Assembly: GCA_025352365.1 (NCBI GenBank)
Contig: JANXTO010000085.1
Span: 1 to 60,053 of the forward strand
DNA: 60,053 nt
Direction of reading: 5' to 3'
Source: Undibacterium sp.
GTDB lineage: Bacteria; Pseudomonadota; Gammaproteobacteria; Burkholderiales; Burkholderiaceae_D
Position 1 is the stretch's first letter. Every line of letters starts with the position of its first letter. Shown piece by piece: positions 51,163 through 60,053 of this stretch. The notes under the pieces are model-generated. The model saw only the letters and a program-made list of their open reading frames with translations, was not told the origin of the DNA and searched no databases. Position numbers and translations under genes: made by a program.

Positions 51163-53715
51163 TTATTGAATAACAGGTAATTCAAAGAAAAACTCAGTTG
51201 GCTCATTCGGCTTGCTATAAAAATCAATCCGTCCCTGATGAGCTTCGATGATTGTTTTACAAATACTTAAGCCCAAACCTGTACCGCCTTTTTGCCTGGT
51301 ATTTGAAGAATCTGCTTGGGCAAACTTTTCAAAAATATGTCCCTTAAATGCCTCTGGTACGCCTTTGCCGTTATCTATTACCGACAACCTCAGGCTCGCT
51401 GGATTCGCTGGGATGGTTGGGTTGACAGAATCCGCCAATAACGCCTGCAAGCGTATCGTTACGACGCCACCTTTAGGAGAGAATTTACAGGCATTAGATA
51501 ACAAATTGATCATCACTTGCAATAGTCTGTCGGCATCAACCAGCACTGTCATGGGCGTCTGCTCAGACTGCAACTCTAGCTTTACCTGATACAACTCGGC
51601 ATATGCCTGGGTTGCTGCAATGGCGTTGGCGACCAGTTCTTGCATGACATGCGGGCGCAGATCAAATGTCATATTCCCAGATTCCATTTTAGCAATGTCG
51701 AGAATATCGTTGATCAGCCTTACCAATCGCTCGCAATTATTTTTAGCAATCTCAAACAAGTCATGCGCGCGGGGCGATATTTCCATCAATTTGCCAGAAG
51801 ACAGCAAGCCAAGCGACCCACGAATAGAAGTCAGCGGTGTCCGCAACTCATGCGATACGGTAGAAATGAATTCGTTCTTCATTTTATCCATCCGTTTTTG
51901 CTCAGACAGATCGTAGGCAATCCCTAAAAAACCAACGATCGTATCTTGTTTATTTTGATGCTTATTTTGATGCTCACTTAGGCTCAGGTTTTGGTATGAG
52001 TTGACGTTTGAGGTAATGTTTGAGTTGATGTTTGGGTTGATGTTGGCGTCACTATTTTGGTCGCCAAAAAGCGCTGCAAGCGATAACATGACTGGCAAAC
52101 GAGATCCATCTTTGCGGATATACGTCCACTCCTGGTGGTCGTAACCACCTTGTCTGACCTTCGCTGCAAATGCCTCAAAGCCTGGGGCGATGGTTTGATT
52201 TAATTCCAGGCTAGACTGTGCCGCTTTGGCGATGATCTCATTCATGTCATGGAAGATTGCCGGACTATGAATACCAACCACCTCGTCTGCAGAATAGCCT
52301 AATATTTTCTCTGCACCGGCACTAAACATCTGAATAGTGCCTTCGGTGTCGGTGGCAATAATCGAGAAGTTAGCCACATCCAAAATCGCATTATGCAAGG
52401 CACTGGCATTGCTTAAACGCAGATTCAGTGACTCTAATAAGCGTTGATTTTCTATTAATGCTTGCTCATTGCGCCGGGCTTGAGTGATGTCGGACGCGAC
52501 TATGCACAAGCCATATATTTTGCCGTCACGATCAAGCAAAGGTGAGCGTACTGAATGGAAATGGACATCTCCGTCGGATGAAGGAAAAATACTATCTATC
52601 GCCAGCGACTCTGCACTCTGGAACACCAACAAATCCTCTTCCCGCGCTTTTTTGGCGAACTCAGAAGGGTAAATATCTTCCATCGTTTTTCCCAAAATAT
52701 CGATGCCAGACATTTTGATCAGCTCTTCATATTTCCGGTTCACAAACAGGTAACGACTGTTTAGATCACGTACCGCAATCAGAGAACTGGTGCTATTCAT
52801 CACTGACAGTAAAAGGTCTTCACCTACCCGCATTTTTTGCTCGGACGCCAGACGTTGACTGATATCAATGCCAATCACGCAGACTCCATAAATCTCGCCG
52901 CTGCTGCGGTACAAAGGGGTGCGGATTATCTGATAAATATGCTCGCCATCTTCTTGTACAACGACGGATTGCGACTCCAGAACGCTACCCGATTCGATCA
53001 CTTTACGATCTGCGTTGTGGCTAATCTTGGCCGCATCAGTCGGGAATAAGTCAAACACAGTCTTGCCGATTAAATCTTTGCCTAAACGTTGATGAACCAG
53101 TTCATACTCTTTATTGACGAATAAATAGCGCCCATGATTATCACGCACCGACAAGGTAGAACTCATGCTATCCATCACCGACTGCAATAAGCTGAACTCA
53201 TGATCTTGTTGTCGTTTTAGCTGGGCTAGATCCAGCGCGTTCATCTCCGACTCGACCATCGCGGCTAAGTCTTTCAGCATCCGTTGGTCGCTTGCACCGA
53301 ATTGACGTGCCTGGCGATCAATCACACAGAGTGTCCCAATCTTATGCCCACCCGGCCCTTTAATTGGCATGCCGGCATAAAAACGGATATCCGGCTCGCC
53401 AGTGACTAAAGGATTATCGGCAAAGCGCGGATCTAGCAAGGTGTTTTCGACCACAAAAACTGATTCTTGCAAAATGGCATGTCCGCAAAAAGAAATCTTG
53501 CGCGGGGTCTCGGTCTCGGCCAGTCCTTGCGACGACTTAAACCATTGCCGCTGATAATCGACCAGAGAAATCAGCACAATCGGCGCATCGAAATGACACT
53601 GAGTTATTCGGGTAATACGATCAAACCGCTCTTCTGCAGGCGTGTCTAATACTTCTAACGAGTGTAGATCCGCAAGGCGCTGCTCTTCATCCGCTGCTAG
53701 CGTAGCTTCTAACAT
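51163..53715 (-). CDS. GAF-PAS-PAS-PAS sensor histidine kinase with an Asn-rich insert
   Basis: 850-residue soluble kinase. A GAF domain (about 20-165; FCGHAILQESVFVVENTL, RFYAGMPI) is followed by three PAS domains (about 180-300, 305-425, 430-610), a HisKA domain with His622 in STVSHELRTPLTSIRG, and a HATPase domain (NLLSNACKFSPKG, DNGKGVP, GTGLGLSICKTIIE). The third PAS carries an insert of about 40 residues (about 548-590) rich in Asn/Ser/Gln, such as NINPNINSNITSN and HQNKHQNKQ, within what should be a core loop. There is no membrane span. Its probable partners are the receiver and cyclase genes downstream. Confidence 0.93.
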   Translation of the reverse strand: MLEATLAADEEQRLADLHSLEVLDTPAEERFDRITRITQCHFDAPIVLISLVDYQRQWFKSSQGLAETETPRKISFCGHAILQESVFVVENTLLDPRFADNPLVTGEPDIRFYAGMPIKGPGGHKIGTLCVIDRQARQFGASDQRMLKDLAAMVESEMNALDLAQLKRQQDHEFSLLQSVMDSMSSTLSVRDNHGRYLFVNKEYELVHQRLGKDLIGKTVFDLFPTDAAKISHNADRKVIESGSVLESQSVVVQEDGEHIYQIIRTPLYRSSGEIYGVCVIGIDISQRLASEQKMRVGEDLLLSVMNSTSSLIAVRDLNSRYLFVNRKYEELIKMSGIDILGKTMEDIYPSEFAKKAREEDLLVFQSAESLAIDSIFPSSDGDVHFHSVRSPLLDRDGKIYGLCIVASDITQARRNEQALIENQRLLESLNLRLSNASALHNAILDVANFSIIATDTEGTIQMFSAGAEKILGYSADEVVGIHSPAIFHDMNEIIAKAAQSSLELNQTIAPGFEAFAAKVRQGGYDHQEWTYIRKDGSRLPVMLSLAALFGDQNSDANINPNINSNITSNVNSYQNLSLSEHQNKHQNKQDTIVGFLGIAYDLSEQKRMDKMKNEFISTVSHELRTPLTSIRGSLGLLSSGKLMEISPRAHDLFEIAKNNCERLVRLINDILDIAKMESGNMTFDLRPHVMQELVANAIAATQAYAELYQVKLELQSEQTPMTVLVDADRLLQVMINLLSNACKFSPKGGVVTIRLQALLADSVNPTIPANPASLRLSVIDNGKGVPEAFKGHIFEKFAQADSSNTRQKGGTGLGLSICKTIIEAHQGRIDFYSKPNEPTEFFFELPVIQ

Positions 53716-53815
53716 AGTGCTCCGTTCTGATTAAAGATCCAGCACTGCGCGTGTTTACAATGGGTTTGGTGCGATCAGGGCATTACGATTAACAATCAGC
53801 TATTAACATTAAATT

Positions 53816-53898
53816 CATATACTCCCCCTGATTTTTAATAAAATCGCCTTATTGAGCAGGAATTATATGGACAATAAAATATACCCACTGGGAGTATA
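53816..53898. repeat. Dispersed palindromic element, copy F
   Basis: The clearest copy: TATACTCCCCCTGATTTTT at the left, inner arms TTATTGAGCA / TATGGACAATAA, and AATATACCCACTGGGAGTATA at the right, so the ends are inverted repeats (ATACTCCC/GGGAGTAT). It lies in the 298-bp gap between the kinase gene and the DUF748 gene. Confidence 0.8.
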
Positions 53899-54013
53899 AA
53901 TTATTATATTGGCGACCACATAAACTATTTGCCGTACAAAAGCCGTACTGTTTAAACGCCGTATTCAGTTCAGCCTCTTACTCTCACCTATCCGCAATAA
54001 GAAGAAGGTACTG

Positions 54014-57000
54014 CTATTTAACAGAAAAATCTACCCGATTTGGCAGACCTTTGTCTTTAATCCCATCCGCAGTCAATTTTGGCGCAATCAAAAACAGGCG
54101 CTCTTTGGCAATACCGCCTGTTTGCTCCAGATAATCCCGTACCACATCGGCTCTGCGTTGGGCTAACTGATGCAGATTTTCAGGTGTGACCAGCGTGTTA
54201 GCAAGGATCAAACGTTCGGCCTCTTCTGGTGGCAAAGTTTTGGCAATGCCGATCACATTACGCGGCTTGCTAAATTTTTCAGCTTTATAAACGTCTTCGA
54301 TATAAGTTTTTTTATCACCTTCATCCAAACTGATTTGATCCAGACTCAATTGAGGATTTTTCTTTTGCAAGCTAGCGAGTTTTGCTTGCTTGATTTTTTT
54401 CTCCAGACTGGCGCGGCGCAAGCCCTCTGTATCGGTTTGCGTATCGGCTCTACCAAGAATATCCATACGCAAACTGGTGCGGTTGCTGAGCGCTTTGGCT
54501 AGGTTGTCCAACTTAGCGCTGGTGTCCGGCGTCAAGATCGCCAGCCCCGGCGTAAACTCGGCATAGGATAATTCCTCTCCGCCACCAAACGCCTGCCCCA
54601 ACAAGGCAAACGGAGATGTCACTGCCTTGGTAATTAAGTTGACGAAGACTTTCCAAATAATCCCGCCGACTGAAAATTGCGGATCAGATAAAGAGCCGGA
54701 GATTGGTAAATTGATCGCAATTTTTCCATCGTTATCACGCAATAAAGCCAGTGCCAATTGTACCGGCAAGCGCGTGGCATTGGGACTATCAATTCTTTCG
54801 CCAAAAGTGAGCTGATCTAAACGCACGTCGTTTTGCGCTTGCAATTGCTGATTCTCTACCCGATACGACACCTGCACCGACAACTTGCCTTTATCAATTG
54901 CATAACCTGCATATTTTGCAGCATAGGGTGTCAGGCGCGTCAGCTCCATCCCGTTGGCGCTACCTTTAATATCCAAAAAAATCGGTGAGGATAAAGGATT
55001 GAGCGTGCCAGAAATCACTAACGGTGCATCATTATCAATCTTGCCGTTCAACTCAATTGTGGCGGGCTGCGTGCTGTCAGACGCAATCGCACCTATCGTG
55101 CCACTAACGCCAGTTAAATTAGCGCTGTAATTGGGACGGACAAAATTATCTGTGAAGTTGACATTGCCACCGCGCAGGACGGTTTGACTAATCCGGATCA
55201 CTAGCGGATTAGTTTGCTTGACTGGCGGTGCTAGCGGTGTAGAAACGACGACTGGCGTGGTCGCGGAGACTGACGCGGCAGGTACGATAGATACGGTAGC
55301 GGAGGTGGCGGCAGCGTCAGCAGAGTTGACTGAATTTGCCGTGTCAGTTGAATTGACATCGACTTTCTTGATTTCGACAATCTTATTCGCATCCGTTGTG
55401 CCGTCAGCAGATTTGTTGACGGTAATATTTTGCAGATTCAGTTTGCCTTTATCAGACAAAACTGCCCTGGCATAAAAATTCGTTAAGCTCAATTTCCTCA
55501 ACAATATCGTAGGTTTATTACCACCTAATTTTGCGTTAATACCGTCCAGATCGATTGATTTCCATTCTAAAAAATCGTCGCTGGCACCACTTTCCAGCAT
55601 ATGGAAATCACTGAGTTTTAAATTACCCTCATAACTTATTTTTGGTGCTTGTCCTTTGTCACTCAGGATCACTAGCTTGCCTTTAGCGCTGGCGTCACCA
55701 CGACTTAAAGTGACATTTAACTGGCGCGCAAAGTAAGGGTATAGCGCAGCAACTGGCAAGGTCTGGGCATCAATTAATGCCGTAATATTTTTTAAGCCAG
55801 CACTGGTATCAGCACTCAGACTTAATTTACCTTTGCGGTTAATCATCGTTTTTAATTTAAAGCTCGCCGTCTGGGCGGCGTTGTCCACGACTGAACCGTC
55901 CAATAGATTACTGCTGAGATTACTAGCGACCAGACTGATGCCATCCAGCGTCACGTTCACACTAGGATAAAGCGATTGATCATCAAAGCGCACACTACTA
56001 TCGTTGACAGAAAAATTGTGCAGATTGACACGCCATGCATTCGATTCTGGAACGGTGGCGGGATTGCTGGCACTAGCGTTGTTAAACTTGGCAGCACCAG
56101 CCAACTTTACTGCCTCTACATTGACACTAACTTTATCTTGAGTAGCTTGATTTTTTGCACTCTGCTCACTTTGTCCATTCCGCGCTATCAAAAATTTTTG
56201 CAGATTTAATGTTGCGGTCTGATCTTTTTGGACATCGGCTTTCAGACCTGTCATTTCTAAACTACTCGCGTTAACTACCTTGGTCGCAGTATCAAGTTCT
56301 AGCTTACTCAGTGCTAAAGATTTGATTGCGATACCGCCCTCGGTTTTCGCTTTTGACTGGATGGAAAAATCTGCTAATTGCAAATTTAAATCTGCTATTT
56401 TTACTTGCCCGTCCTGGCTATGGATATGCGACTGTACCGCTAATTTACCTGTCAGCGTGGCAGCCAATACAGGATTAAACAATGGCTGATAAGTAGCCAA
56501 TGACAAATCACTCAGACTCACATTGCCATCCACGATCCCGCTGGCGATGCTGAATTGCCCTTCAAATTTACTTTGTGCATTTTGCTCGGTAGCGATACTG
56601 ATTAAAACGCTGGCTGGCTTGGCCGCAACATCGGTACTCAATTGTTTAATATCGAGGGCGATATCTTTTAAATTGATTGGTGTAACTGGTGACGAATGCA
56701 AGGCGTCACTAAAATGGATTTGCCCTTTGCTGAGCACAATAGAATTTAAGGCAATGATTGCTTTACTCTTGGAATCTGATGTGACCGCGGTAATCGTATT
56801 AGCACTGTTAGCGGAGTTAACGGCATTAACAATTGGAGCAGAATTTTTTATCGGATCACTTGCCAGCATAGACTTTGCCTGATCCGCAGCGGGGGTTGGA
56901 GTAAGAGCGCTACTACTCAGTTTGGCCCAGTTAAGCTGACCTTTTTTGTCTAGATCCAGCCAAACTTCTGGTGCCTCTATGCTTAACTGATCTAAGCTCG

Positions 57001-57964
57001 CTGCACCGCTAATCAGATTAATTTGTTTGATCTGCGCCGTAATCACCTCGGTCATCAACAACGGGGTATCGGCATTATCTCTGAGGTCTATTTTACGTAA
57101 TTGCAGCTGACCAGATAACAGCAACTCTGCTTGGTTTTTCTTACGGCTAAAAGTCAGATCCAGCTTGGTAGATAATTGCGCGCTTTGTATTTTTAATGGC
57201 AAAGGGACTGGAATATAAGCAACATAGGCAGGTACATTCAGGCGATCAATATCAATCGCTAAAGTCGTGTCCAAGCTATCCATAAACGGCTTACTACGCG
57301 CCTTTAAATCGAATGGTGTACCATTGATTTTGGCGGACAACATCGGCTGTACGAAGCTATTTACTTCTTTTGGGAAGTTGGATAAAAACGGTACTGCAAT
57401 TTGCAGCTCGTCTATTTTTATGTGCTTCCCCAGTACTTTATCGTCAAAAACAATACTGCCATTTTGCAATTGCAAGTTCGCCAGCGAAAAACGAAAAGGC
57501 GCATCGCTTTTGGGTTGCGCCGCCAGTTTATCGAGGATGTCAGAAAAATTATAGCGACCATAACCATCCGCGCTGGTGCGTACTACATGGACTTGCGGTG
57601 CGGTTAGTCTGACCTCATCGATTACCAAAGCCCGATGCCAGGCAGAACTCAATGAGAGATTAAGTACCAGAGTTTTTAAAGACAGGGCCGGGCTGCGCTG
57701 ATCTGGCTCGTACAAGCTGATATCGTTAGCCGTGAGCGCGAGAGTAAAGGGGGAGAAACGAATCTCGCCAATCGCTAGCTTGCGACCTAACTGCTGCTGA
57801 ACTTGCTCGATCGCGACTCGCTTTGCATAAACCGGTAGCAGCAGCCAACTCAACAAGATGATCAGTGCTAGCAAGCCCACCAGACTGATGATGATTTTAC
57901 CGATACGCCCTTGCCAAGTTTTTTTGAGATGCGCCTGCAATGTCACTTTGGCTGATAAGGTCAC
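54014..57964 (-). CDS. Large AsmA-like DUF748 protein
   Basis: 1316 residues. One N-terminal membrane anchor (IGKIIISLVGLLALIILLSW, about 22-43) is followed by LPVYAKRVAIEQVQQQLGRKLAIGEIRFSPF and a long repetitive beta-rich periplasmic part in the DUF748/AsmA style. Two Ala/Ser/Thr/Asn/Val-rich linkers break it (near residues 380-405 and 865-915). The last 170 residues include LTPDTSAKLDNLAKALSN and MDILGRADTQTDTEG, an OmpA-like pattern, and a helical segment. Proteins of this type are proposed to move lipids between the membranes. It starts 34 bp after hutI, so it may be cotranscribed with the hut genes, although no functional link is known. Confidence 0.88.
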   Translation of the reverse strand: MTLSAKVTLQAHLKKTWQGRIGKIIISLVGLLALIILLSWLLLPVYAKRVAIEQVQQQLGRKLAIGEIRFSPFTLALTANDISLYEPDQRSPALSLKTLVLNLSLSSAWHRALVIDEVRLTAPQVHVVRTSADGYGRYNFSDILDKLAAQPKSDAPFRFSLANLQLQNGSIVFDDKVLGKHIKIDELQIAVPFLSNFPKEVNSFVQPMLSAKINGTPFDLKARSKPFMDSLDTTLAIDIDRLNVPAYVAYIPVPLPLKIQSAQLSTKLDLTFSRKKNQAELLLSGQLQLRKIDLRDNADTPLLMTEVITAQIKQINLISGAASLDQLSIEAPEVWLDLDKKGQLNWAKLSSSALTPTPAADQAKSMLASDPIKNSAPIVNAVNSANSANTITAVTSDSKSKAIIALNSIVLSKGQIHFSDALHSSPVTPINLKDIALDIKQLSTDVAAKPASVLISIATEQNAQSKFEGQFSIASGIVDGNVSLSDLSLATYQPLFNPVLAATLTGKLAVQSHIHSQDGQVKIADLNLQLADFSIQSKAKTEGGIAIKSLALSKLELDTATKVVNASSLEMTGLKADVQKDQTATLNLQKFLIARNGQSEQSAKNQATQDKVSVNVEAVKLAGAAKFNNASASNPATVPESNAWRVNLHNFSVNDSSVRFDDQSLYPSVNVTLDGISLVASNLSSNLLDGSVVDNAAQTASFKLKTMINRKGKLSLSADTSAGLKNITALIDAQTLPVAALYPYFARQLNVTLSRGDASAKGKLVILSDKGQAPKISYEGNLKLSDFHMLESGASDDFLEWKSIDLDGINAKLGGNKPTILLRKLSLTNFYARAVLSDKGKLNLQNITVNKSADGTTDANKIVEIKKVDVNSTDTANSVNSADAAATSATVSIVPAASVSATTPVVVSTPLAPPVKQTNPLVIRISQTVLRGGNVNFTDNFVRPNYSANLTGVSGTIGAIASDSTQPATIELNGKIDNDAPLVISGTLNPLSSPIFLDIKGSANGMELTRLTPYAAKYAGYAIDKGKLSVQVSYRVENQQLQAQNDVRLDQLTFGERIDSPNATRLPVQLALALLRDNDGKIAINLPISGSLSDPQFSVGGIIWKVFVNLITKAVTSPFALLGQAFGGGEELSYAEFTPGLAILTPDTSAKLDNLAKALSNRTSLRMDILGRADTQTDTEGLRRASLEKKIKQAKLASLQKKNPQLSLDQISLDEGDKKTYIEDVYKAEKFSKPRNVIGIAKTLPPEEAERLILANTLVTPENLHQLAQRRADVVRDYLEQTGGIAKERLFLIAPKLTADGIKDKGLPNRVDFSVK

Positions 57965-57998
57965 GGTCGTTCCTTTAAATTGAATCTAATGCCATAGT

Positions 57999-59228
57999 TT
58001 AACTAACGATCTGCTCTCCAGCAAATACAATCCCCGCACAAGGATTGCCACCGATCGCATAGGCCAGATCACTTGGCCGGTCTATCGCCCACAATGCGAA
58101 GTCTGCTGCCTTACCAATTTCTAAAGTACCGATCTGATCTTGCAAACCCAAAGCGCGGGCGGCATGTTTGGTGACGCCTGCCAATGCCTCCAAAGGCGTT
58201 AAGCGGAATAAGGTGCAGGCCATATTCATTGCTAACAACAAGGAAGTCATTGGTGATGTACCCGGATTGCAGTCGGTAGAAATGGCGATGGGTACCTGCG
58301 CCTCGCGCAAACCAGCGACCGGAGGTAATTTGGTTTCTCGCAAAAAGTAGTAAGCACCAGGTAACAGCACAGCAACTGTGCCGTGCTGCGCCATGGCATT
58401 GATGCCTTCTTGCGATAAATATTCCAGATGATCGGCAGACAAGCCTTGATAGCGTGCCGTAAGTGCTGCTCCGCCCTGATCTGAGAGCTGCTCGGCATGC
58501 AATTTGACTGGCAATCCATGGCGCTGTGCCGCCTGAAATACTTTTTCAGACTGCGCTGGCGAGAAGCCAATTTTTTCACAAAACGCATCGACTGCATCGA
58601 CCAGACCTTCTGCCACCAGAGCAGGCAGCATCTGATCGCAAACCAGATCCAGATAATCATCAGCACGACCTGCATACTCGGGAGGCAAGGCATGCGCTCC
58701 AAGAAAAGTCGTTTTGATCCGTACCGGAAAATCTTGTGCGAATTGTCTGGCAACCCGCAACATCTTGGCTTCTGTTTCAACATCCAGACCATAGCCGGAT
58801 TTGATCTCCAGCGTAGTGACGCCTTCCTTTAATAAATTGCGTACTCTGGGCAAACTGGCTTGCATTAGCTGCTCTGGACTGGCGGCGCGGGTCGCACGCA
58901 CCGTGGAAAGAATACCGCCACCTTGTCTGGCGATATCTTCATAGGCGACGCCGTTTAAACGCGCCTCAAACTCATCGCTGCGATTGCCTGCGTAAACAAT
59001 GTGGGTATGACAGTCAATTAGACCAGGTGTCAACCAGCAGCCTTGTCCGTCGTGTGACATGCTCGCTTGGGAATTCGCTTGAATCTCAGCAAGCAAATCA
59101 GTAGGTAAATCGATACGTTTACCCAGCCAGACAATCTTGCCATCCTTCGCCACAATGGCAGCGTCGCGGATTTCGCCATAACCATCCTGCATGGTCGCCA
59201 GATGGATATTGGTCCAGAGAGTCAGCAT
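57999..59228 (-). CDS. hutI: Imidazolonepropionase
   Basis: 409-residue zinc amidohydrolase that opens 4-imidazolone-5-propionate to N-formimino-L-glutamate in histidine degradation. [20 protein letters not shown] is the metal-binding block, followed by QGGGILSTV and [36 protein letters not shown] and [10 protein letters not shown] are the remaining active-site motifs. It starts 3 bp after hutD, so the two are translationally close. Confidence 0.97.
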   Translation of the reverse strand: MLTLWTNIHLATMQDGYGEIRDAAIVAKDGKIVWLGKRIDLPTDLLAEIQANSQASMSHDGQGCWLTPGLIDCHTHIVYAGNRSDEFEARLNGVAYEDIARQGGGILSTVRATRAASPEQLMQASLPRVRNLLKEGVTTLEIKSGYGLDVETEAKMLRVARQFAQDFPVRIKTTFLGAHALPPEYAGRADDYLDLVCDQMLPALVAEGLVDAVDAFCEKIGFSPAQSEKVFQAAQRHGLPVKLHAEQLSDQGGAALTARYQGLSADHLEYLSQEGINAMAQHGTVAVLLPGAYYFLRETKLPPVAGLREAQVPIAISTDCNPGTSPMTSLLLAMNMACTLFRLTPLEALAGVTKHAARALGLQDQIGTLEIGKAADFALWAIDRPSDLAYAIGGNPCAGIVFAGEQIVS

Positions 59229-59231
59229 AGT

Positions 59232-59843
59232 TTAGGCTCCGGCGTGGTTTAAAAAACTAATGCGCATCAGATAGAGCACGCTGTCCTCTTGCGCCTGCAC
59301 GACTAATCGCACACCGGCGTGTTCATGATCTTCTTCCAGCAAAATTAAATCTGCTTCGCTGACATCCATCACTTTATTCAAGACTGCCTGTCCCTGTGCA
59401 CAGTAGATCAATACCTGTTGCGCATTTTGTGCAACAACATAATGCTCACCCGCTTCCAGTCGTTGCATAAAATGAGTACAGACATCCCGTCGTGTCATCA
59501 GATTAAGATCCCATACCGGACCATCTAGCAATTCTGCACGGATGGATGTCTCGCCAGAAAACTGATGTGGCATGCTGTCGCGGGTTAAGGTAACACTGGA
59601 AGGCGTATCAGTTCCTTCTTCATCTCCATGCAAGATCATACCTGCACCAGACAAAATCGCCAGCGTCCGGTCAATCTGTGTAAAGTGCGAGAACGCACCA
59701 TCACTGCTGACCAGGGCGGTACTGATGCGCCAGACAAAATGGTCCAAGCTTGCGCCCTCAGGGAAAACCGCCAGCTCGGTCGTGCTGCCGCCACCGTTTT
59801 TCCAAGGCATGGTTTTGTAGTCTTGCTGGCTCCATTTACGCAT
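59232..59843 (-). CDS. hutD: HutD family protein
   Basis: 203-residue cupin-fold protein of the histidine utilisation cluster. It opens MRKWSQQDYKTMPWKNGGGS, then TTELAVFPEGAS, and has FSHFTQIDRTLAILSGAGM, the usual HutD blocks. In pseudomonads HutD limits hut expression and is thought to bind urocanate or formiminoglutamate. It lies between hutH (39 bp upstream) and hutI (3 bp downstream). Confidence 0.93.
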   Translation of the reverse strand: MRKWSQQDYKTMPWKNGGGSTTELAVFPEGASLDHFVWRISTALVSSDGAFSHFTQIDRTLAILSGAGMILHGDEEGTDTPSSVTLTRDSMPHQFSGETSIRAELLDGPVWDLNLMTRRDVCTHFMQRLEAGEHYVVAQNAQQVLIYCAQGQAVLNKVMDVSEADLILLEEDHEHAGVRLVVQAQEDSVLYLMRISFLNHAGA

Positions 59844-59882
59844 AGTGTGTTGGCGTTTTGAGTGTCAGGATAAAAGGCGGCT

Positions 59883-60053
59883 TTAGCAATATAGATGCGT
59901 GTACAAGTGCTGACATTGTGCGCTCAATTCGCCATCCAGCACCATCTGTTTTGCTGCTGCAATATCTGGTGCGAAGAAGCGATCCTTGTCATAAAACGCA
60001 ACCTTGCGGCGTAGCGCATGATGTACTGTCGCCAGACTCGCTGAGGTCTCTAG
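59883..60053 (-). CDS. hutH: Histidine ammonia-lyase, C-terminal end only
   Basis: The last 56 codons of a gene entering from the right edge. The readable peptide includes ETSASLATVHHALRRKVAFY, then DKDRFFAPDIAAAKQMVLDG, and ends HLYTHLYC-stop at 59883. FYDKDRFFAPDI matches the C-terminus of HutH. The enzyme deaminates histidine to urocanate. The order hutH-hutD-hutI on one strand indicates a hut operon; hutU and any HutC-type repressor are not in the window. Confidence 0.88.
   Translation of the reverse strand, partial: LETSASLATVHHALRRKVAFYDKDRFFAPDIAAAKQMVLDGELSAQCQHLYTHLYC

Overview
The window looks like chromosome from a betaproteobacterium of the Oxalobacteraceae, closest in flavour to Undibacterium. 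That is an inference from protein style and gene set: ParE/ParC, NADP isocitrate dehydrogenase, HtpG, a DUF2917 gene divergent from a MocR-type regulator, hut genes, moderate GC and AT-rich intergenic DNA. No database search was run. No rRNA, tRNA, CRISPR array, complete insertion sequence or prophage was seen.

Layout. 1-3.9 kb: a truncated sensor kinase, a periplasmic solute-binding protein and a glycine-zipper protein, all on the minus strand. 4.0-6.1 kb: ureE-ureF-ureG without urease structural genes beside them, behind a candidate sigma-54 promoter. 6.2-9.0 kb: RidA-like protein, aminotransferase and a LysE exporter. 9.1-13.1 kb: two divergent regulator/target pairs (MocR with DUF2917, TetR with a metallo-beta-lactamase-fold hydrolase). 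13.4-19.1 kb: an unusual cysteinyl-tRNA synthetase gene broken by an in-frame TAA, a conserved unknown, htpG and a patatin. 19.2-26.9 kb: small enzymes, envelope proteins, an XRE-cupin regulator with two GNAT enzymes, SlyD and a hypoxanthine-DNA glycosylase. 26.9-31.8 kb: an orphan PilB/GspE-type ATPase and a MASE1-CHASE-PAS histidine kinase. 32-37.3 kb: secreted RNase T2 behind a near-canonical PHO-box promoter, a heptad-repeat periplasmic protein, and a FadR-type GntR regulator followed by a TonB-dependent receptor. 37.9-43.4 kb: icd, rluE, rpsT, a GNAT, a VWA protein and a double pseudo-receiver. 43.8-48.2 kb: parE-parC. 48.8-53.7 kb: a signalling cluster (multi-PAS kinase, CheY-like receiver, Hpt-REC-REC-GGDEF protein). 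54.0-60.05 kb: a large DUF748 protein and hutH(partial)-hutD-hutI.

The most unusual signals are not genes. (1) An imperfectly palindromic intergenic element of about 85 bp is present in at least six diverged copies, one of them between parE and parC. (2) Short tandem repeats with 6-13 bp units occur repeatedly in intergenic DNA, and similar microrepeats seem to have built Asn/Ser/Thr-rich inserts in UreG, a PAS kinase and a MocR regulator. (3) The 604-bp gap after parC holds a perfect 29-bp-stem hairpin, a hexamer microsatellite and a multi-hairpin repeat block. Promoter motifs link nutrient status to several genes: PHO box to RNase T2, and sigma-54 candidates to ureEFG and the TonB receptor.
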